Positions 7,017-15,955 of a stretch of 39,497 nucleotides of DNA are shown piece by piece; position 1 is the stretch's first letter, and each line of letters begins with the position of its first letter. A program made the translations under genes and the position numbers. The notes under the pieces were generated by a model. It searched no databases. It was not told the origin of the DNA and saw only the letters and a list, made by a program, of their open reading frames with translations. This stretch comes from an uncultured Methanomassiliicoccales archaeon (lineage in GTDB: Archaea > Thermoplasmatota > Thermoplasmata > Methanomassiliicoccales > Methanomethylophilaceae): assembly GCA_959597175.1 (NCBI GenBank), contig CAUFXM010000012.1, positions 1-39,497 on the forward strand. The letters run 5' to 3'.

Positions 7017-8506
7017 CCGGACAATCTGACCCTCTGCTTGGGGGTGTTGGGCGTGTCTGGATAAACATACTCCACCGAACCGCCCGAAACCAGTACCTCG
7101 ACGGCTGTCCTAAGCGATGACGGGGGGTTCCTGTACCCCATGGCATCGGATAGCTGCCTGATACTCATCTCCCCGTTCTCCGCCAATAGCGCCAGTACGT
7201 CGGACATTATCTCGTCGCGTGTCCTCCTGGTACCCTCCGCCTTCGATGACTTGGCCTCCCTCAGGAAATGCCTGTTGACGGGGAGGATGACGGTCATGTA
7301 GGAACGCTCTCCGTCCGTCTGGAACAACGGAGGATCCGAACCGTTGACCCTCATGGCGTCTATCATCAGAGGCACCCCCGTATTCCTCCCCTCCACCAGA
7401 TCCATGTCCTTGAGGAACTCGCCTATGCGCCTGTTCCTGTATCTCTTCGACACCAGCCTTCCCATCCTCAGGTCCTCGTCTGATATGCTCAGGTCGGGTC
7501 CGGGGATGCTGGTGATCTCCATACGATCGGGATAGATGTACACCGTGATCGGCTCAGGTATGTCGTACGCCTTGTGATACACCGCGTTGGATAGCGCCTC
7601 CTCGACAGCGACTCTCGGGAAGTTGTAAGCGCGAACAGCTTCTGGCCTGTCCTCCACCTTTGTAACGAATTCCCGTATGTACATATTGGATATCGTGGCA
7701 ACGGCATCGCGGATTTGCCTGTCCAACGGCCCGTCGATGACCGTCTCCTCCATACTCATCCCTGTGGGATCGGGTTTGTAGACGATCTCTATCCTGGCAT
7801 ACTTGAAGAAATCCTCCGGATGGTCGTTGAAGAACATCAGCCCCACGTTTAATGGATGCGGATCCTCCGGGGGACCTCCGATGAGGTGGAGGTCCTCCGC
7901 CACCGCTTCAGAATGTTTGGCCAGGGCCTTCGAATACATCCTGCTGTCTGTCCTCCGCAGATAATCCAGCATCAGACCCAGACTAAGATCGGATAGGGAT
8001 GCCCGATAGTTTGGACGGTCGTCGAACGGTATGCGCTCGGACACCCTGAAGAGTTCCTTCTCCTCTGAAGCGTTGGCACGTATGGTACGACCCATCTTGC
8101 GTATGTACGATCCTGTGTCGCTTCTCCTCTCGGCCAGACTCACTGGGCATCTGTAAGGACGATCGGCACCCCCTGGTACCTTGATGACCAGGACCCCTTT
8201 CCCATTATAGTCCATGTATTCCGATTCAACCAGGTATCTCGGCACTATCTGATGGCAGAGATTCATCAGGTCAGCATTGATCCTGTCCACAGAACCGGAA
8301 TCCACGCCGACAACCCCTGTGGGTTTTCCATGCTCCGCCCTCACACCAATAATTATGTACCCTCCGCTCTGGTTCTCGATGTCGTTGGCAAAGGCGCAGA
8401 CAGTATGCAGTATGGACTCCGGATTCCATCCCTCCTTGTACTCGATACGCTCGTTCTCCACTATGCCTCCGTCTATGATCTGCTTCGCGTCGAGTACTAT
8501 TGCCAT
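7004..8506 (-). CDS. AlbA_2 (Schlafen-type) domain protein with HATPase-like C-terminal half
   Basis: This 500-residue protein has an N-terminal AlbA_2/Schlafen domain (ERIEYKEGWN, then GGYIIIGVRAEHG, residues about 15-130). A central region follows, then a C-terminal HATPase_c_4-like part (FPRVAVEEALSNAVYHKAYD, about residue 315) that precedes a winged-helix-like tail. Such proteins are usually annotated as ATP-binding putative transcriptional regulators; their targets are mostly unknown. I chose the ATG at 8506 over 8551 because a strong GGAGGT site lies 8 nt upstream. The gene is preceded by 12-bp repeats at 8555-8596, possibly an autoregulatory site. It converges on the MFS gene with a 13-nt overlap. 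Confidence 0.8.
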   Translation of the reverse strand: MAIVLDAKQIIDGGIVENERIEYKEGWNPESILHTVCAFANDIENQSGGYIIIGVRAEHGKPTGVVGVDSGSVDRINADLMNLCHQIVPRYLVESEYMDYNGKGVLVIKVPGGADRPYRCPVSLAERRSDTGSYIRKMGRTIRANASEEKELFRVSERIPFDDRPNYRASLSDLSLGLMLDYLRRTDSRMYSKALAKHSEAVAEDLHLIGGPPEDPHPLNVGLMFFNDHPEDFFKYARIEIVYKPDPTGMSMEETVIDGPLDRQIRDAVATISNMYIREFVTKVEDRPEAVRAYNFPRVAVEEALSNAVYHKAYDIPEPITVYIYPDRMEITSIPGPDLSISDEDLRMGRLVSKRYRNRRIGEFLKDMDLVEGRNTGVPLMIDAMRVNGSDPPLFQTDGERSYMTVILPVNRHFLREAKSSKAEGTRRTRDEIMSDVLALLAENGEMSIRQLSDAMGYRNPPSSLRTAVEVLVSGGSVEYVYPDTPNTPKQRVRLSGHSS

Positions 8507-8554
8507 CACATACCTCCTGGTGTGAGGACTCCCTTCCTGTAGTCCGACCACTTC

Positions 8555-8596
8555 AACTCTTACTTTAACTCTTACTTTTACTTTAACTCTTACTCT
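8555..8596 (-). repeat. Three 12-bp direct repeats in the promoter/leader of the AlbA-domain gene
   Basis: AACTCTTACTTT occurs at 8555-8566 and 8567-8578, then a half unit TACTTT, then AACTCTTACTCT at 8585-8596. A possible TATA box (GATCATATACC) lies just upstream for the minus-strand gene, at about 8602-8612. The repeats therefore cover the expected start site and early leader, 49-90 nt before the ATG. Confidence 0.75.
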
Positions 8597-8690
8597 GATG
8601 GTATATGATCGGCCGCCAGAGGTACAAGCAATTCAGACATGTGATTGGACATTGCGATGACGTTAAGTTGGTCCCGTGCATCTCTTAATC

Positions 8691-10274
8691 ATGGCAAGGA
8701 AGGCGATCATCTGCGAATGCGTGTCGAACGGCGTCCTGCTCGTGGACGACTGCCTGTCCATGGGGCTCGACCCGGTTGTAGTATACCCCCCGATACCCGG
8801 CGGCGAGGACACGTTCGCCGGGAGTCTGAGGAGATCCGCCGAGAGCATCATCGCCGGCCGCGCCGAGGTCATCCGTCCGGAGTCGTTCGACGGACTGATT
8901 GCCCGTCTCGACGGCATGGACGTCGCCTGCGTCATAGCCGGATCGGAGTTCGGCATAAGGTACGCGGACATGCTCAACACGGCCCTGGGGCTCCCCGGCA
9001 ACGACCCGGACACCGTCCTTGACCGCACCGACAAGATGCACATGCATTCCGCGCTGGCACGTGCGGGGATCCGCCACATCGGGAGCAGGATGGTCCGCTC
9101 CGAGAACGACATCAGGGACTTCTGGCACGGCAGGGACGCGGTGATCAAACCGTCCTCGTCCGTGGGGACCATAGGGGTGCACGTCTGCCACTCCCTGGAG
9201 GAGTGCATCGATGCCTGGCACATGGACTCGGACACCGCACAGTGGACCGGAGGGAGGATCGAGAACGTGATGATCCAGGACTACATCGGCGGCGGGGAGT
9301 TCATCGTCAACACGGTCTCCCGCGAGGGCGTCCACAGGGTCACCGACATGTGGGCGTACTGGAAGCAGAACGTCGGCAGCGGGGTTGCCTACGACTGCGC
9401 CATGTCGGTGGCGGAACCCGGAGACAAGGAGAGAGGGATCGCAGCCTACGCCCTGCAGGTGCTGGACGCCGTGGGGGTCAGGAACGGTCCCGCCCACATT
9501 GAGATCAAGAACGACGAGGAGGGGCCGGTCCTGATAGAGATAAACGCCAGGCCCATGGGAGGGCACTTCTCGGTCGGTTCCCTGGAGGCCGTGACCGGCC
9601 ATCACATCACCGACGTGGCCCTGAGGTCCGCGGTGGATCCCGGTTTCATACTGACGCTCCCCGAGGGCATCCCGCCGATGGGGCACATGGTCCTGAAGGT
9701 GCTGATCGTCCATGAGGGCAGGATGGTGGACACCGCCCCGATGAGGGCACTGCTGTCCGGCCTGGAGAGCTTCCGCACCCTCCACTGCGACATACCGCCC
9801 GGGGTGCCGACGTTCGTTCCGAGGACGGAGGACCTGGTCTCCTCCCCGGGATCGGTGGAGCTCATGCACAGGGACGGTTCGGACGTGATGGATGACTTCG
9901 CCCTGCTGTCGATGATCGAGAAGTCCGCCCCCGATCTGCTGTACGGGTTCCCGGAGGAGCATTGCCCCGATGGGGACGTGGCCCCGCCCGGCGCGCATCC
10001 CGGGTGCTCCGTCATCTCGGATGACGGCCTGACTGTCTGCGAGGGCTCGGGCCGGCTCGCGGTGGATGTCGGATCGATGCAGCTGGACCGCTTCTACACC
10101 CTGCTCATGAAGGCCGTGGAGGACCTGCCCGGCGGAGGGACCGTGACCATAGAGCCACGCAGCTGCGGGGTGGTTCCGTACGGACGCAGGGGGATGAACA
10201 TCCTGCTGATGCTGGCGGGCCTGGAGTTCGACGTGTCGGACGACGGTTCGCCGATGGAATGCTACAAGCCGTGA
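8691..10274 (+). CDS. ATP-grasp carboxylate-amine ligase family protein
   Basis: This 527-residue protein has an ATP-grasp core. It shows a PreATP-like N-terminus, KMHMHSALARAGI, the ATP-binding strand DAVIKPSSSVGTIGV, VMIQDYIGGGEFIVN, and the metal-binding LIEINARPMGGHF (about residues 285-297). It most resembles ligases of the BacD/biotin-carboxylase-like group that join an amino acid or other carboxylate to an amine. The substrate cannot be read from sequence. About 180 residues follow the core; I do not recognise that region. The ATG at 8691 is preferred to an in-frame GTG at 8676. No biosynthetic partner gene is adjacent. It ends 15 nt before tRNA-Ala on the opposite strand. Confidence 0.75.
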   Translation: MARKAIICECVSNGVLLVDDCLSMGLDPVVVYPPIPGGEDTFAGSLRRSAESIIAGRAEVIRPESFDGLIARLDGMDVACVIAGSEFGIRYADMLNTALGLPGNDPDTVLDRTDKMHMHSALARAGIRHIGSRMVRSENDIRDFWHGRDAVIKPSSSVGTIGVHVCHSLEECIDAWHMDSDTAQWTGGRIENVMIQDYIGGGEFIVNTVSREGVHRVTDMWAYWKQNVGSGVAYDCAMSVAEPGDKERGIAAYALQVLDAVGVRNGPAHIEIKNDEEGPVLIEINARPMGGHFSVGSLEAVTGHHITDVALRSAVDPGFILTLPEGIPPMGHMVLKVLIVHEGRMVDTAPMRALLSGLESFRTLHCDIPPGVPTFVPRTEDLVSSPGSVELMHRDGSDVMDDFALLSMIEKSAPDLLYGFPEEHCPDGDVAPPGAHPGCSVISDDGLTVCEGSGRLAVDVGSMQLDRFYTLLMKAVEDLPGGGTVTIEPRSCGVVPYGRRGMNILLMLAGLEFDVSDDGSPMECYKP

Positions 10275-10288
10275 GTTCGAGAAGACGA

Positions 10289-10366
10289 TGGTGGACTGGG
10301 CGAGATTCGAACTCGCGACTTCTTGCTTGCAAAGCAAGCGATCTAACCAGACTGATCTACCAGCCC
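10289..10366 (-). tRNA. tRNA-Ala (UGC), CCA encoded
   Basis: This is a 78-nt cloverleaf. The acceptor is GGGCTGG/CCAGTCC with the G3:U70 pair that marks alanine tRNAs. D stem GATC/GATC, anticodon stem CTTGC/GCAAG with loop TTTGCAA (anticodon TGC), and T arm GCGAG-TTCGAAT-CTCGC are all perfect. A and an encoded CCA follow. A TATA element lies about 31 nt upstream. Confidence 0.97.
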
Positions 10367-10390
10367 ACTGGGTCTGCTGTAAAAAAGGAA

Positions 10391-10402
10391 GTAATAAAAA
10401 GC
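10391..10402 (-). promoter_or_regulatory. TATA box of tRNA-Ala
   Basis: The minus strand reads GCTTTTTATTAC, about 30 nt upstream of the tRNA 5' end, with an A-rich downstream stretch. This spacing is normal for archaeal tRNA promoters. Confidence 0.55.
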
Positions 10403-10662
10403 TTTCGTGCAGGGGCGCGGATGCCCGCATAACCTCGGACCGTACAGGAACTTCCTCGGCGGACCGACCAAAGAGCCGTCCGACAGGTGATAATGTGCTC
10501 TTATGTACACCGACGGCAGTCTTCAACCGTCCGGTGAACCGATTAGTTGAAATTCAGTCCTGCATACGTGCGTGATATAGAACGCGCGTGCGCCCGCACG
10601 AGGGCGCTTCGACACGTTGAAATAGAATGTCGCGTGTTAGCACGTAGCACGGGGTGAACCCA
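10403..10662 (+). other. Intergenic region with hairpins, promoter of the aromatic operon
   Basis: No protein gene is supported here. It contains a CGGAC/GTCCG pairing near 10460-10485 and a CGTGC-GCCC-GCACG hairpin near 10585-10600, with a TATA-like GTGATATAGAA just before the latter (about 10572-10582). A second A/T element, TTGAAATAGAATG (about 10618-10630), is the likely aroA' promoter. The final GGTGA before ATG 10663 is a ribosome-binding site. The first TATA plus hairpin could be a small RNA or a leader. Confidence 0.35.
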
Positions 10663-11460
10663 ATGTTCGGAAAGAGCGTCAGAATGGAGAGGATAATGGA
10701 CAGGAATACCGGGAACTGCGTCATAGTTCCCATGGACCACGGCATCTCGATCGGTCCCACCCAGGGGCTGGTGGACATGAAGAAGACCGTGGACGACGTG
10801 GCGAACGGCGGAGCCACAGCAGTGCTCATGCACAAGGGGCTAATACGCTACAGCTACCGCGCAAGCGGCCACGACATAGGTCTTATCCTCCATCTCTCCG
10901 CCGCCACCGACATAGGCGTGACCAAGAACAGCAAGGTCCTGGTCGCCACCGTGGAGGAGGCCCTGAAGATCGGTGCCGACGCCGTCTCCGTGCACATCAA
11001 CGTGGGAGCGGAGACCGAGCCCGAGATGCTCCGCGACGTTGGACAGATCTCCAAGGAGTGCACCGACTGGGGGATGCCCCTCCTCGTGATGGCCTACCCC
11101 CGCGGACCCAAGATCGAGAACTCCTACGACCCCCAGATGGTGGCCCACGCCGCCAGGGTCGCGACCGAGCTCGGGGCAGACATCGTGAAGTGCAGCTACA
11201 CCGGGGACATCGACTCCTTCAGGGAGGTCGTCAAGGGAACCCTCGCGCCTGTCGTGATAGCCGGCGGACCCAAGATGAACTCGGACGACGAGATCCTACA
11301 GATGGTCTACGACTCCATGCAGGCCGGCGGACACGGGGTGTCCATCGGCAGGAACGTGTTCCAGCACAGGAACGTCGAGGGAATGACCCGCGCGATCTCG
11401 GACATCGTCCTCCGCGGGTACACCGTCGAGGAGGCCAAGAAGGCCAACCTGAAGGTCTGA
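10663..11460 (+). CDS. aroA': 2-amino-3,7-dideoxy-D-threo-hept-6-ulosonate (ADTH) synthase
   Basis: This class I aldolase-type enzyme makes ADTH from aspartate semialdehyde and a 6-deoxy-5-ketofructose phosphate, the first step of the archaeal DAHP-independent route to dehydroquinate. The 265-residue protein has the family N-terminus (FGKSVRMERI), VIVPMDHGISIGP, and the Schiff-base region DIVKCSYTGD. GGPKM and SIGRNVFQH form the C-terminal phosphate-binding loops. I prefer the ATG at 10663 because GGTGA lies 5 nt before it; the upstream GTG at 10654 is part of that site. It is the first gene of the aromatic operon, 4 nt before aroB'. Confidence 0.92.
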   Translation: MFGKSVRMERIMDRNTGNCVIVPMDHGISIGPTQGLVDMKKTVDDVANGGATAVLMHKGLIRYSYRASGHDIGLILHLSAATDIGVTKNSKVLVATVEEALKIGADAVSVHINVGAETEPEMLRDVGQISKECTDWGMPLLVMAYPRGPKIENSYDPQMVAHAARVATELGADIVKCSYTGDIDSFREVVKGTLAPVVIAGGPKMNSDDEILQMVYDSMQAGGHGVSIGRNVFQHRNVEGMTRAISDIVLRGYTVEEAKKANLKV

Positions 11461-11464
11461 TCCG

Positions 11465-12478
11465 ATGGAGAAGGAGATCTGGATCAGGGCGGACAGGCCC
11501 GACGACAAGGAGAAGCGCAAGGAGCTCGTCCTCTCCGCGCTCGAATCCGGGGTGGACATCGCCCTGGTCAGACCCGGCGACGAGGACTTCGCCTCCCTCG
11601 GCAAGGTCAAGCTGTACTTCAACGACGACGGGGCCATCTCGGAGAACTACGAGATCGTCGCCCTGCGCACCCCCGAGGACCAGGACCGCGCCATGGCCAT
11701 GGCCGGGAAGAGGTCGGGCGTCATCCTGGACTCGTCCGACTGGACGGTCATCCCCCTGGAGAACCTAATCGCGAAGTTCAGGAACTCGGGCACGAAGGTG
11801 TACGCCTGCGCGGCCGACGCCGAGCAGGCCAAGCTGTACATGCAGACCCTGGAGAAAGGGGTGGACGGGATAGTGATCTCCACTGCCGACCCCAACGCCA
11901 TCAGGGGCTTCGCCGACGTCATCTCCAGCACAGGGGACGTCGACCTGAAGGTGCTCGAGGTCGTGGACGTCAGGAACATCGAGATGGGGGACAGGGTCTG
12001 CGTGGACACCGTCTCCATGATGGAGCCCGGCGAGGGCATGCTCATCGGGTCGTCGGCGTCGTGCATGTTCCTGGTCCAGTCGGAGAGCGAGGACAACGGG
12101 TACGTCGCCGCAAGGCCGTTCAGGGTCAACGCCGGCGCCGTCCACGCCTACGTCATGGGCCCGGAGGGCAGGACCAGGTACCTGGCGGAGCTGAAGTCCG
12201 GCGAACCCGTGGTGCTCGTCAAGAGGGACGGGACGACCAGGATCTCGTCCGTCGGAAGGTGCAAGATCGAGCAGCGTCCGCTGGTCATCATGACCGCCAC
12301 CGACGGGACCTCCACGTACTCCACCATCCTCCAGAACGCCGAGACCGTGAAGCTCGTGACCCCCGACGGGTCCGTGTCCGTCTCCGCCCTGAAGAAAGGG
12401 GACAAGGTCATGGCCAGGCTGGAGTCCGGCGGAAGGCACTTCGGGATGAAGATCGAAGAGACCATCAGGGAGATCTGA
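11465..12478 (+). CDS. aroB': 3-dehydroquinate synthase II (archaeal type)
   Basis: This enzyme oxidatively deaminates and cyclises ADTH to 3-dehydroquinate, using NAD+. The 337-residue protein matches the archaeal AroB' family (MJ1249 type) over its length. It begins MEKEIWIRADRP, and the conserved C-terminal half has VCVDTVSMMEPGEGMLIGSSA, RPFRVNAGAVHAYV, and RYLAELKSGEPV. It is unrelated to bacterial AroB. Its TGA shares one base with the ATG of aroDE (TGATG), which indicates translational coupling. Confidence 0.93.
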   Translation: MEKEIWIRADRPDDKEKRKELVLSALESGVDIALVRPGDEDFASLGKVKLYFNDDGAISENYEIVALRTPEDQDRAMAMAGKRSGVILDSSDWTVIPLENLIAKFRNSGTKVYACAADAEQAKLYMQTLEKGVDGIVISTADPNAIRGFADVISSTGDVDLKVLEVVDVRNIEMGDRVCVDTVSMMEPGEGMLIGSSASCMFLVQSESEDNGYVAARPFRVNAGAVHAYVMGPEGRTRYLAELKSGEPVVLVKRDGTTRISSVGRCKIEQRPLVIMTATDGTSTYSTILQNAETVKLVTPDGSVSVSALKKGDKVMARLESGGRHFGMKIEETIREI

Positions 12479-13788
12479 TGAGGGTCTGCGCTTCACTCAG
12501 CGGCGTCTCCGACCTGGAGCTGGCCGGCGACGCGGACATGATGGAGGTGCGCCTCGATCTGCTCGGGTCGGTCCCGGACACCGGCGGGAAGGACACGCTG
12601 GTCACCTTCAGGGGTCCGATCGACCTCAGCGTGCTACCCGAGGGATTCTCCGGCACCATCGACATAGGCGAGGAGCCCAGGCCGGAGACCGACCTGACCG
12701 TGGTCGCATCTCATCACGATTACACCTCGACCCCCGACGCGGAGAGGATCGCCTCCGTGCTGAACGGCATGGACGCGGACATCCGCAAGGGGGCGTTCCA
12801 GGTGAACTCCTTCAGGGACCTCATGAGCATCCGCGACGCCGCATCCTCCGTAAGGGGGCGGCACGTGATCCTGGGGATGGGACCCCTGGGGGCGGTCACG
12901 CGCATACGCCAGAGGCTGCTGGGGAACGAGTTCACCTTCGGGTACGTCGGGGAGCCCACGGCACCGGGGCAGTTCAGCGTGGGGACCATGAGGTCCCTGG
13001 GCGACGACTGCATAGTGCTGGGGATACTGGGCGACCCGCTGGGCAAGAGCAAGTCACCCGCGATGCACAACGCCGCCCTGAGGATGGCGGGCATCGACGG
13101 CATCTACATCCCCTTCGAGTCCGGGGACCTGGAGCAGGTCGAGGACGTGATCAGAGGGTACGACATCAGGGGGGTGAACGTCACGATCCCCCACAAGCAG
13201 GCGATAATGGACCATCTGGACCGTGTCGACAGGGACGCCTCCGCCATAGGCGCGGTGAACACCGTGGTCAACGACGGCGGGAGGCTCACCGGATACAACA
13301 CCGACGTCGTCGGTATAGACAGGGCCCTGCAGGCCGCCGGCGTGGAAGCGGAGGACTCCAGGGTCCTGGTGCTCGGCTACGGCGGGGCCGCGAGGGCCTG
13401 CGTGCACTACATGAACTGCCGCAACTGCGACGTGACGATTACGGGAAGGAACCCCGACAAGGGAGGGGAGCTGGCCAAGGAGTTCGGAGCGACTTTCCGC
13501 TCCCCGGACTCGGTGTCCCTGAGGATGTACGACATCGTCGTCAACTGCACCCCCGTCGGGATGTACTCCGACGGCCCGTATCCGGTGAACATAGACTACC
13601 TCGACCACGCCCAGGCGGTATTCGACATGGTGTACGGACCCGAGACGCCGCTGGTGGCCAGGGCGAGGGAGAAGGGATGCAGGGTGGCATCCGGAGCCGA
13701 CATGCTGGCAGGCCAGGGCGACGCGTCGTTCAGGCTGTGGACCGGCGTGAAGGACTCCTTCGACGTCATGAGGAAGGAGTTGGAATGA
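12478..13788 (+). CDS. aroDE: Fused 3-dehydroquinate dehydratase (type I) and shikimate dehydrogenase
   Basis: This 436-residue fusion carries out two consecutive steps, dehydroquinate to dehydroshikimate to shikimate. Residues 1 to about 178 are a compact AroD domain with VVASHHDYTSTP (catalytic His region) and MGPLGAVTRI. The Schiff-base Lys is probably in DIRKGAFQVN. From about residue 180 comes AroE, with GILGDPLGKSKSPAMHN for shikimate binding, NVTIPHK with the catalytic Lys, GAVNTV, and GYNTD with the catalytic Asp. The NADP-binding loop is VLGYGGAARA. AroD is short compared with free-standing enzymes (about 220-250 residues). The ATG at 12478 overlaps the aroB' stop. The 3' end overlaps the kinase start as ATGA. 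Confidence 0.93.
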   Translation: MRVCASLSGVSDLELAGDADMMEVRLDLLGSVPDTGGKDTLVTFRGPIDLSVLPEGFSGTIDIGEEPRPETDLTVVASHHDYTSTPDAERIASVLNGMDADIRKGAFQVNSFRDLMSIRDAASSVRGRHVILGMGPLGAVTRIRQRLLGNEFTFGYVGEPTAPGQFSVGTMRSLGDDCIVLGILGDPLGKSKSPAMHNAALRMAGIDGIYIPFESGDLEQVEDVIRGYDIRGVNVTIPHKQAIMDHLDRVDRDASAIGAVNTVVNDGGRLTGYNTDVVGIDRALQAAGVEAEDSRVLVLGYGGAARACVHYMNCRNCDVTITGRNPDKGGELAKEFGATFRSPDSVSLRMYDIVVNCTPVGMYSDGPYPVNIDYLDHAQAVFDMVYGPETPLVARAREKGCRVASGADMLAGQGDASFRLWTGVKDSFDVMRKELE

Positions 13789-14624
13789 CCGGGAACGGAT
13801 GCTCCCATGGGTCCATCACCGTGATAAACGCCATGCCGTGCGGGATAGGGGCCACCATCGGCGTGGGCCTCACCACATCGGCCAGGTTCGACGAGGCGGA
13901 CGACGGCAGGGTCGTGACGATCAACAACGACGTGTCCGAGGACACCAACATGGCCCGCATCTGCGTCAGGAGGGCGTACGAGGCGGCCGGCATCCCCGAA
14001 CCTGAGGGTTGGAGGCTGGAGACCGACTCCCAGATCCCCGTGTCCAGGGGACTGAAGAGCTCCAGCTGCGCATGCAACGCCATACTCCGGGCGGTCACAT
14101 CCCACATCGGGGTCGAGATGGAGCCCGTCGACCTCATCAGGCTCGGCGTGAACTGCGCCAGAGAGGCCAAGGTCACCGTGACCGGGTCCTTCGACGACGC
14201 CTGCGGCTGCGGGCTCGGCGGACTGGTCATGACCGACAACACCCGGGACGAGATACTCGCCCGCGCCGACGTGGACCCACTGGACGTCATCATCCACGTG
14301 CCGGCATTCAAAATCAGGAAGACGGGCCTGCCCCTGGACAGGCTCCGCCAGGTGGCCCCGCTCATCAGGGAGGCCATCGACATCGCCATGGACGACCCGT
14401 TCAGGGCGATGACCATGAACGGACGCATAATCTCCCGGGCGTCCGACGTTGACAACGGCATCGCCGAGAGGGCGATGGAGATGGGCGCACTCGGAGCCGG
14501 CATGTCCGGATCCGGCCCCGCCGTGGCCATAGTTGTCCCCAAGGGGGAAGGGAGGAGATTCGCGGAGGACATGGGCATGAGACCCGAGGAGACCATTCTC
14601 ACCGAGACGAGGTGCGGACAGTGA
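13785..14624 (+). CDS. aroK: Shikimate kinase, archaeal GHMP type
   Basis: This kinase phosphorylates shikimate to shikimate 3-phosphate with ATP. It belongs to the archaeal GHMP superfamily and is unrelated to bacterial AroK. The 279-residue sequence has the GHMP phosphate loop PVSRGLKSSSCACNAIL (about residues 85-101), an N-terminal VINAMPCGIGATIGV, and the C-terminal glycine-rich GALGAGMSGSGPAVAI. It overlaps aroDE as ATGA and aroA as GTGA, so translation is coupled on both sides. Confidence 0.93.
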   Translation: MTGNGCSHGSITVINAMPCGIGATIGVGLTTSARFDEADDGRVVTINNDVSEDTNMARICVRRAYEAAGIPEPEGWRLETDSQIPVSRGLKSSSCACNAILRAVTSHIGVEMEPVDLIRLGVNCAREAKVTVTGSFDDACGCGLGGLVMTDNTRDEILARADVDPLDVIIHVPAFKIRKTGLPLDRLRQVAPLIREAIDIAMDDPFRAMTMNGRIISRASDVDNGIAERAMEMGALGAGMSGSGPAVAIVVPKGEGRRFAEDMGMRPEETILTETRCGQ

Positions 14625-15955
14625 CTGCGATGGCTTTCAGGGGCGGGACCCTGAGGGGGACGATATCCCCTCCCCCGTCCAAGAGCCACACCCACAGGGC
14701 GTTCTTCCTGGCCTCCATGGCCGACGGGACGTCCAGGGTGTCCAACGCGCTGCTGTCGGCGGACACGAAGGCCACCCTGAACGCCTGCAGGGCGATGGGC
14801 GCCGACGTGGAGGTGGGGGACGACGCCATCATCATCGGTGGCGGCAAGCTGCACGCCCCGGGGCTGGTGGACGCCGAGAACTCCGGCACCACCATGCGCA
14901 TATTCTCAGGGATCTGCTCCATGTTCGACAAGGACGTCACCATAACCGGGGACGAATCCCTCAGGAAGAGGCCTATGGGGCCGCTGCTGGAGGCCCTGGA
15001 GGAGAACGGGACCGTCTGCAGCTCCCAGAACGGCCTGCCGCCGGTCACCGTCCGGGGACCGAACCGCGGAGGGAGGGTGAGCATAGACGGCGGCGTGAGC
15101 TCCCAGTTCATCACATCCCTCCTGATGGTCTCCCCGATGCTGGGGAGGGACTCCGAGATAACGGTCACCGGCAGCATGGTGTCGGCCCCGTACCTGGACG
15201 TCACCGTTCACATGATGCGCCTCTTCGGCGCGCATGCCGTCAGGGACGGGAGCGTCTTCACCGTCAAGGGAGGCACGGGATACTCGCCGCACGACTACAT
15301 GGTCCCCGCGGACTTCTCCTCGGCCGCCTTCCCCATGGTAGCCGGGGCCCTCGGAGGGGAGGTCACGGTCACCGGCATGGACATGGACGACCCCCAGGGG
15401 GACAAGGCGATAGTCGACATACTCCGGACGGCCGGAGCCGAGGTCACCGTCGACGGCACCAGCATCACCGTCGGTAGGTCCGAGCTGAGGGGATGCGAGA
15501 TCGACATGGGGGCGGTCCCAGACCTGTTCCCGATCGCTGCCGTGCTGCTGAGCACCGCCGATGGGGACAGCCGCCTGTACGGTGCGCCCCAGCTCAAGTT
15601 CAAGGAGAGCAACAGGATCGAGACCGTGGTGAACATGATCAACGCCATCGGGGGCTCCGCCGAGCCCACGGACGACGGCTGCATCATCCACGGCAGACCG
15701 AGGCTCGAGGGAGGGAGCATCGTCCACAAAGGCGATCACAGGATCATGATGTCCGCGGCGGTCGCATCGCTCGTATGCGACAGGCCGGTCGTCATGGACG
15801 ACGTGGAGTGCTGCGCCGTATCGTTCCCCGGGTTCCCGGAGAGGATGGCCGCCCTGGGGCTGGAGATGGAGGTGCTCCGATGTACAGGTTCGGGGAGAGG
15901 TTCTCATTCACGCTCTTCGGGAAGAGCCACGGGCCATTCATCGGAGGGGTCCTGA
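14621..15955 (+). CDS. aroA: 3-phosphoshikimate 1-carboxyvinyltransferase (EPSP synthase)
   Basis: EPSP synthase joins shikimate 3-phosphate and phosphoenolpyruvate. The protein has PPPSKSHTHRAFFLASMADG near the N-terminus, ENSGTTMRIFSG, the S3P-binding SSQFITSLLM, VPADFSSAAFPMVAG, and LKFKESNRI with DHRIMMSAAVA near the C-terminus. I use the GTG at 14621, which overlaps the kinase stop as GTGA; the ATG at 14630 is possible. It is 444 residues, of which the last 25 or so (Ser/Arg/Gly-rich) overlap the first 76 nt of aroC and look non-homologous. The enzyme proper would be about 420 residues, the usual size. The extension suggests loss of an ancestral stop near 15880. Confidence 0.93.
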   Translation: MTAMAFRGGTLRGTISPPPSKSHTHRAFFLASMADGTSRVSNALLSADTKATLNACRAMGADVEVGDDAIIIGGGKLHAPGLVDAENSGTTMRIFSGICSMFDKDVTITGDESLRKRPMGPLLEALEENGTVCSSQNGLPPVTVRGPNRGGRVSIDGGVSSQFITSLLMVSPMLGRDSEITVTGSMVSAPYLDVTVHMMRLFGAHAVRDGSVFTVKGGTGYSPHDYMVPADFSSAAFPMVAGALGGEVTVTGMDMDDPQGDKAIVDILRTAGAEVTVDGTSITVGRSELRGCEIDMGAVPDLFPIAAVLLSTADGDSRLYGAPQLKFKESNRIETVVNMINAIGGSAEPTDDGCIIHGRPRLEGGSIVHKGDHRIMMSAAVASLVCDRPVVMDDVECCAVSFPGFPERMAALGLEMEVLRCTGSGRGSHSRSSGRATGHSSEGS

